Shown here piece after piece: positions 60,844-64,000 of a stretch of DNA of 64,000 bases; position 1 is the first letter of the stretch, and every line of letters starts with the position of its first letter. The position numbers and the translations under genes were made by a program. Source of the DNA: Lingula anatina (lineage: Eukaryota; Brachiopoda; Lingulata; Lingulida; Lingulidae); NCBI RefSeq assembly GCF_001039355.2, contig NW_019774803.1, positions 130,508-194,507 of the forward strand, written 5' to 3'. The notes beneath the pieces are model-generated. The model ran no database searches and had not been told where the DNA came from. It saw only the letters and a list, made by a program, of their open reading frames with translations.

Positions 60844-63310
60844 ATGAATAATCACATAATATCGACTTTAGACTCTATCAAACAAAAGCATCCGTACTGT
60901 GTGATTTTTGTCCTTGGTGATTTCAACTCCTTGAAAGACAATAGGATCGGAAACTTCCCATTGAGGCGGATTGTTAAATGCCCAACTAGAGGCAAACGGA
61001 TTCTAGACAAAGTTTTCACCAATATGTAAGAGCTGTATAAAGAACCCCACTATCTTGGGTCTATTGGCAGGTCAGATCACAACACATTCATATGCTCTCC
61101 TGGGCCAGGTAGCTCCTTCTCCACAGGGCACAAAGTTACAATCTTCATAAGGAAAAAGAGCCAAAACGCATTGGCCTTTTTGGCGCGTGACATTGAGAAT
61201 ACCTTATGGAGAGAGCTCTATCAAATGAAGACATGTCAAGAGCAGTTTGAGTTTTTCACCAGACAGGTCGCAACACTCATTGACACTCATCTCCCTCTCT
61301 GCAAAGTCACTAGACACTCCAATGATAAACCATGGGTTAATGATGACTTCCGAAATACCATCAGAATGAAGTCCAAAGCTTGGCAATCCGGTGACCATGA
61401 ACGACACAAAATATACCAAAAGAAAGTAAACAGAATGTCAAGAAACCTAAATAGAAAGCACTACAAAAGCAAAGAGGAACAGGTTAAATCTGGTGATTCA
61501 AGAAAATGGTGACAAGCTACAAAGCAGATGATTGGTCTGAACGCAAACTCAAATAATCTTCAGGGATTAGCCAATGACAAATTTAATGGCAGTCTCCATG
61601 CTTTAGCTGAACTCATCAATGGTTTCTTTCAGTCTGTGTCTGCTGACTTAAACCCGTTGGATAGTACTATCATACCTCCTCCTCCTGAACATATCCCTGA
61701 CAAATACATCATCTCAGTAGCTCAAGTGGAGAAAAAACATAAGAGCACAATGGTTCATAAGGCCAGTGGCCCGGATGAAATACTTAGCTGGCTTGTACGC
61801 GATTTCGCACCTTTTTTTACCAAAACCAGTATGTGCCATTTATAACAGTTCACTGAGAGAAGGGCATGTCCCAGAAGTGTGGCGATCAGCTGATGTTGTC
61901 CCCATACCAAAAGTCCCCCCCCCCCCCCCCCCAAATCAGTTGAGGATGATCTCAGGCCCATCTCCTTGACACCAGTGCTAGCCAAGCATATGGAGTCCAT
62001 TGTAGGTGAATGGACACTTGAAACTGTGGAACCATTATTGGACAAGTTCCAGTTTGGTGGGATCAAAAGATCTGCTCATGCTTTGATAGATATTATGCAC
62101 CTCTGGTTTATGGCAACTGAAGCTGGCAACGTCGTTAGAGTTCTGTTGATTAATTATTCCAAGGCTTTCGATCACGTTGATCATTCCCTGCTCATCAATA
62201 AACTTAAAGCCATGGGCTTACATAATGTGATTGTTCGCTGGATTGCTGCTTTCCTCACTAAAAGACAACAGCGAGTCAAGCTTGGTCAAGTCAGATCGGA
62301 GTGGCAGTGCATAAATGGCTCGGTGCCTCAAGGATCATGGCTGGGCCCGTTGCCCTTTGTCCTGATGATAAACGATTTACATCTACCTCCTGGTGATTTA
62401 TTATGCCATAATTATATGGATGGCACAACAGTTTCTGAGATCCTTAGACAATTCGATGAAAGCAAATTACATGTAATCGCTGACTCAACATTGGACTGGT
62501 CTAGGACAAACAACATGCGATTAAACAGAAAAAAAAAACAAACAAATGGCCATATCATTTAAACGCAAGAATGCAGATATCCCTAAGCTCGTTATTGACA
62601 AAACATAGATTGAATTTGTAGAATCATTTAAATTACTTGGAGTGTATATCTCTAATGACCTCACATGGAAGGTACATGTAGACAAAATCACTAAAAAAGC
62701 AAGCAAAAGGTTTATTTCCCACAGCATCTTAAGCGTGCAGGCCTTACAACTGATGACCTTGTAACTTATTACCAGACTGTCATAAGGCCAGTTTTGGAAT
62801 ATGCTGCCCCTGTCTGGCACTTTGGGTTAACGAATGAATTGACTGCCCTAGTAGAAAAGTCTCAAGAAAGAGCTCTTAAGATAATTTATCCTATTCTTGA
62901 ATATGACGCTGCTTGTGAACATAGTAAACTTGAACTACTGAGTGAAATACGGCTCAATGCATGTAAAAAATGTTTATTAGTATATCAAATGAACCGGATC
63001 ATAGACTGCATTACCTTTTACAACCAAAACAAAATGTCAAATATTCATTAAGAGAACAGGAAACTTTCAAAAGACCTAAAATTAAAACAAACGATCAATG
63101 AGTGAGTTTTTAACTAGTGCCATATACAAGTTTCAGAATTAACTGACAGACTTTTATTTTTTTAACCTTGCATTTTAGATATTTTGTTTTAAACTTGCTT
63201 ACATATTTCTTTTAATATTCCTTTATTCTTACTGACTAATGGTTTTATCCAACTGTGATGCAATGATTGTAATTATCCAACCCTCGGGTTGCAAGTTTGG
63301 TAATAATAAT
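60844..63310 (+). pseudogene. Third LINE, decayed ORF2 with (AAT)n tail
   Basis: Endonuclease C-terminus (VLGDFNSLKDNRIG, IGRSDHNTF), then a linker, then RT motifs: SGPDEILSWLV, REGHVPEVWRSADVVPIPK, RPISLTPVLAKHMES, LINYSKAFDHVDHSLL and NGSVPQGSWLGPLPFVLMIN. The catalytic block is NYMDGTTV where Y-x-D-D is expected. Then FKLLGVYISNDLTW, TVIRPVLEYAAPVWHFG. In-frame stops at about 61027 and 61510, a T-run shift near 61815 and a C-run at 61915-61932 break it. It ends cctcgggttgcaagtttgg plus (AAT)n at about 63301-63317. CR1-group by motifs. Confidence 0.8.
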
Positions 63311-63319
63311 AATAATAAA

Positions 63320-63884
63320 TAGTTTCGTGTTCAAGCAGCCCTGTCTCAAAAAACAAAGTATATATATATGCAAAAATCCCCTTATAACGCAATGTTATGA
63401 ACATGACGTTGTCGGGACGTTACCTCTCGAAAACAAGCTGGATTACCCCCATCTTTTACTCATACGGTGAGTAGATTTTGTCTTACATTTTTTATAAAAA
63501 GATGTTAAGGCAGAAATGAGGTTTCTGAAATATGAGAGGGCCTCCTTAAATAAGTACATGTATAACAACGGGGTAAACCAGCTACAAGGCCTACCGCTAG
63601 ATGGAGTGGAAGCACTCTAATTTATATACTCTAATTTCGAGCAATCTCACTCGCGCTTTCACGTCATAGTTAAACATGGATAGAAAACGCCTCGTTGACT
63701 GCCAAACTAACATTTAAACGCATGTTATCTGCATGTGGTTCTTTGCAAACGAGAAAAGACATTTTGATTTGGTTGAAAATAACCTTCTTTCTTTTCATAT
63801 AGCTCTTAAAAACACTGCTGCTTGCTATTTTTCTCGAAAAAGATAATATCAGTGGTGAGACATGTGCATTTAAGCTGACAAATT
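63320..63884. other. Right edge, nothing recognised
   Basis: AT-rich DNA after the LINE tail with a short tatata run. No supported gene. Confidence 0.5.
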
Positions 63885-63985
63885 TTATGATCATGTATGA
63901 GCGAGATCACATTTTGGACTAATATGTTTTTGCAAATGTTATGATCATGTATGAGCGAGATCACATTTTGGACTAATATGTACTT
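63885..63985. repeat. 54-bp tandem duplication at the right edge
   Basis: The text atgatcatgtatgagcgaga to gactaatatgt occurs at 63887 and 63941. The array may continue past the window end. Confidence 0.8.
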
Positions 63986-64000
63986 GCAATATGTGATGTC

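Noticed and set aside
1-64000. tRNA, rRNA, CRISPR arrays and bacterial operon features
   Set aside because: None seen. No cloverleaf with both Pol III boxes was found by eye, and the DNA is plainly eukaryotic. A tRNAscan run would be needed to exclude tRNAs fully.

Overview
The window is eukaryotic DNA from an invertebrate animal, very probably a marine one. Protein-coding exons are short and separated by GT-AG introns. The DNA is AT-rich, with microsatellites, decayed LINE retrotransposons and many short inverted-repeat (MITE-like) elements. The gene content (a fibrinogen-domain secreted lectin, an NB-ARC/TPR STAND protein and a large EGF-containing secreted protein) is typical of expanded immune-type families in molluscs, brachiopods, hemichordates, amphioxus and cnidarians. 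I cannot fix the phylum. There are two N gaps (1681-1714, 12059-12121) and single Ns at 20707 and 54662, so this is draft assembly. All exons and splice sites are my own reading of the sequence, tested by reading-frame phase.

957-8793 (minus strand) holds 13 exons of a large secreted modular protein. Every junction is phase-consistent (about 480 residues); both ends are missing. Its introns carry several MITEs.

11.1-25.0 kb and 27.3-45.5 kb are two diverged copies of one cassette in direct orientation. Each contains, on the minus strand, a four-exon secreted fibrinogen-related (FReD) gene with signal peptide, and a TPR-rich STAND gene. The FReD genes both look intact (248 aa each): copy A exons 14058-16769, copy B exons 30013-35134. 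The copy B STAND gene is the most striking item. It runs 45959 to 37535 and encodes NB-ARC, then about 35 TPR-like repeats, then a trypsin-like protease with a visible His/Asp/Ser triad, about 2,500 aa in all. The stop codon of its 6.4-kb exon lies across a GTAAGT splice donor, and two further exons follow in phase. Copy A (21714-24989) lacks the P-loop half of NB-ARC, where a dispersed repeat abuts the break. It also carries a frameshift and has no protease exon nearby. It is probably a pseudogene.

47.6-54.3 kb is a nest of non-LTR retrotransposon remains (CR1/L2/Jockey-like) broken by MITEs and a second LINE. 60.8-63.3 kb is another dead LINE. A solo LTR (17632-18352) sits in copy A, and its empty site is preserved in copy B. 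About 55.0-60.8 kb contains no gene I can support.

Functionally, the cassette pairs a secreted carbohydrate- or acetyl-group-binding lectin with a cytosolic receptor whose predicted output is proteolysis. That link is inference from proximity only.
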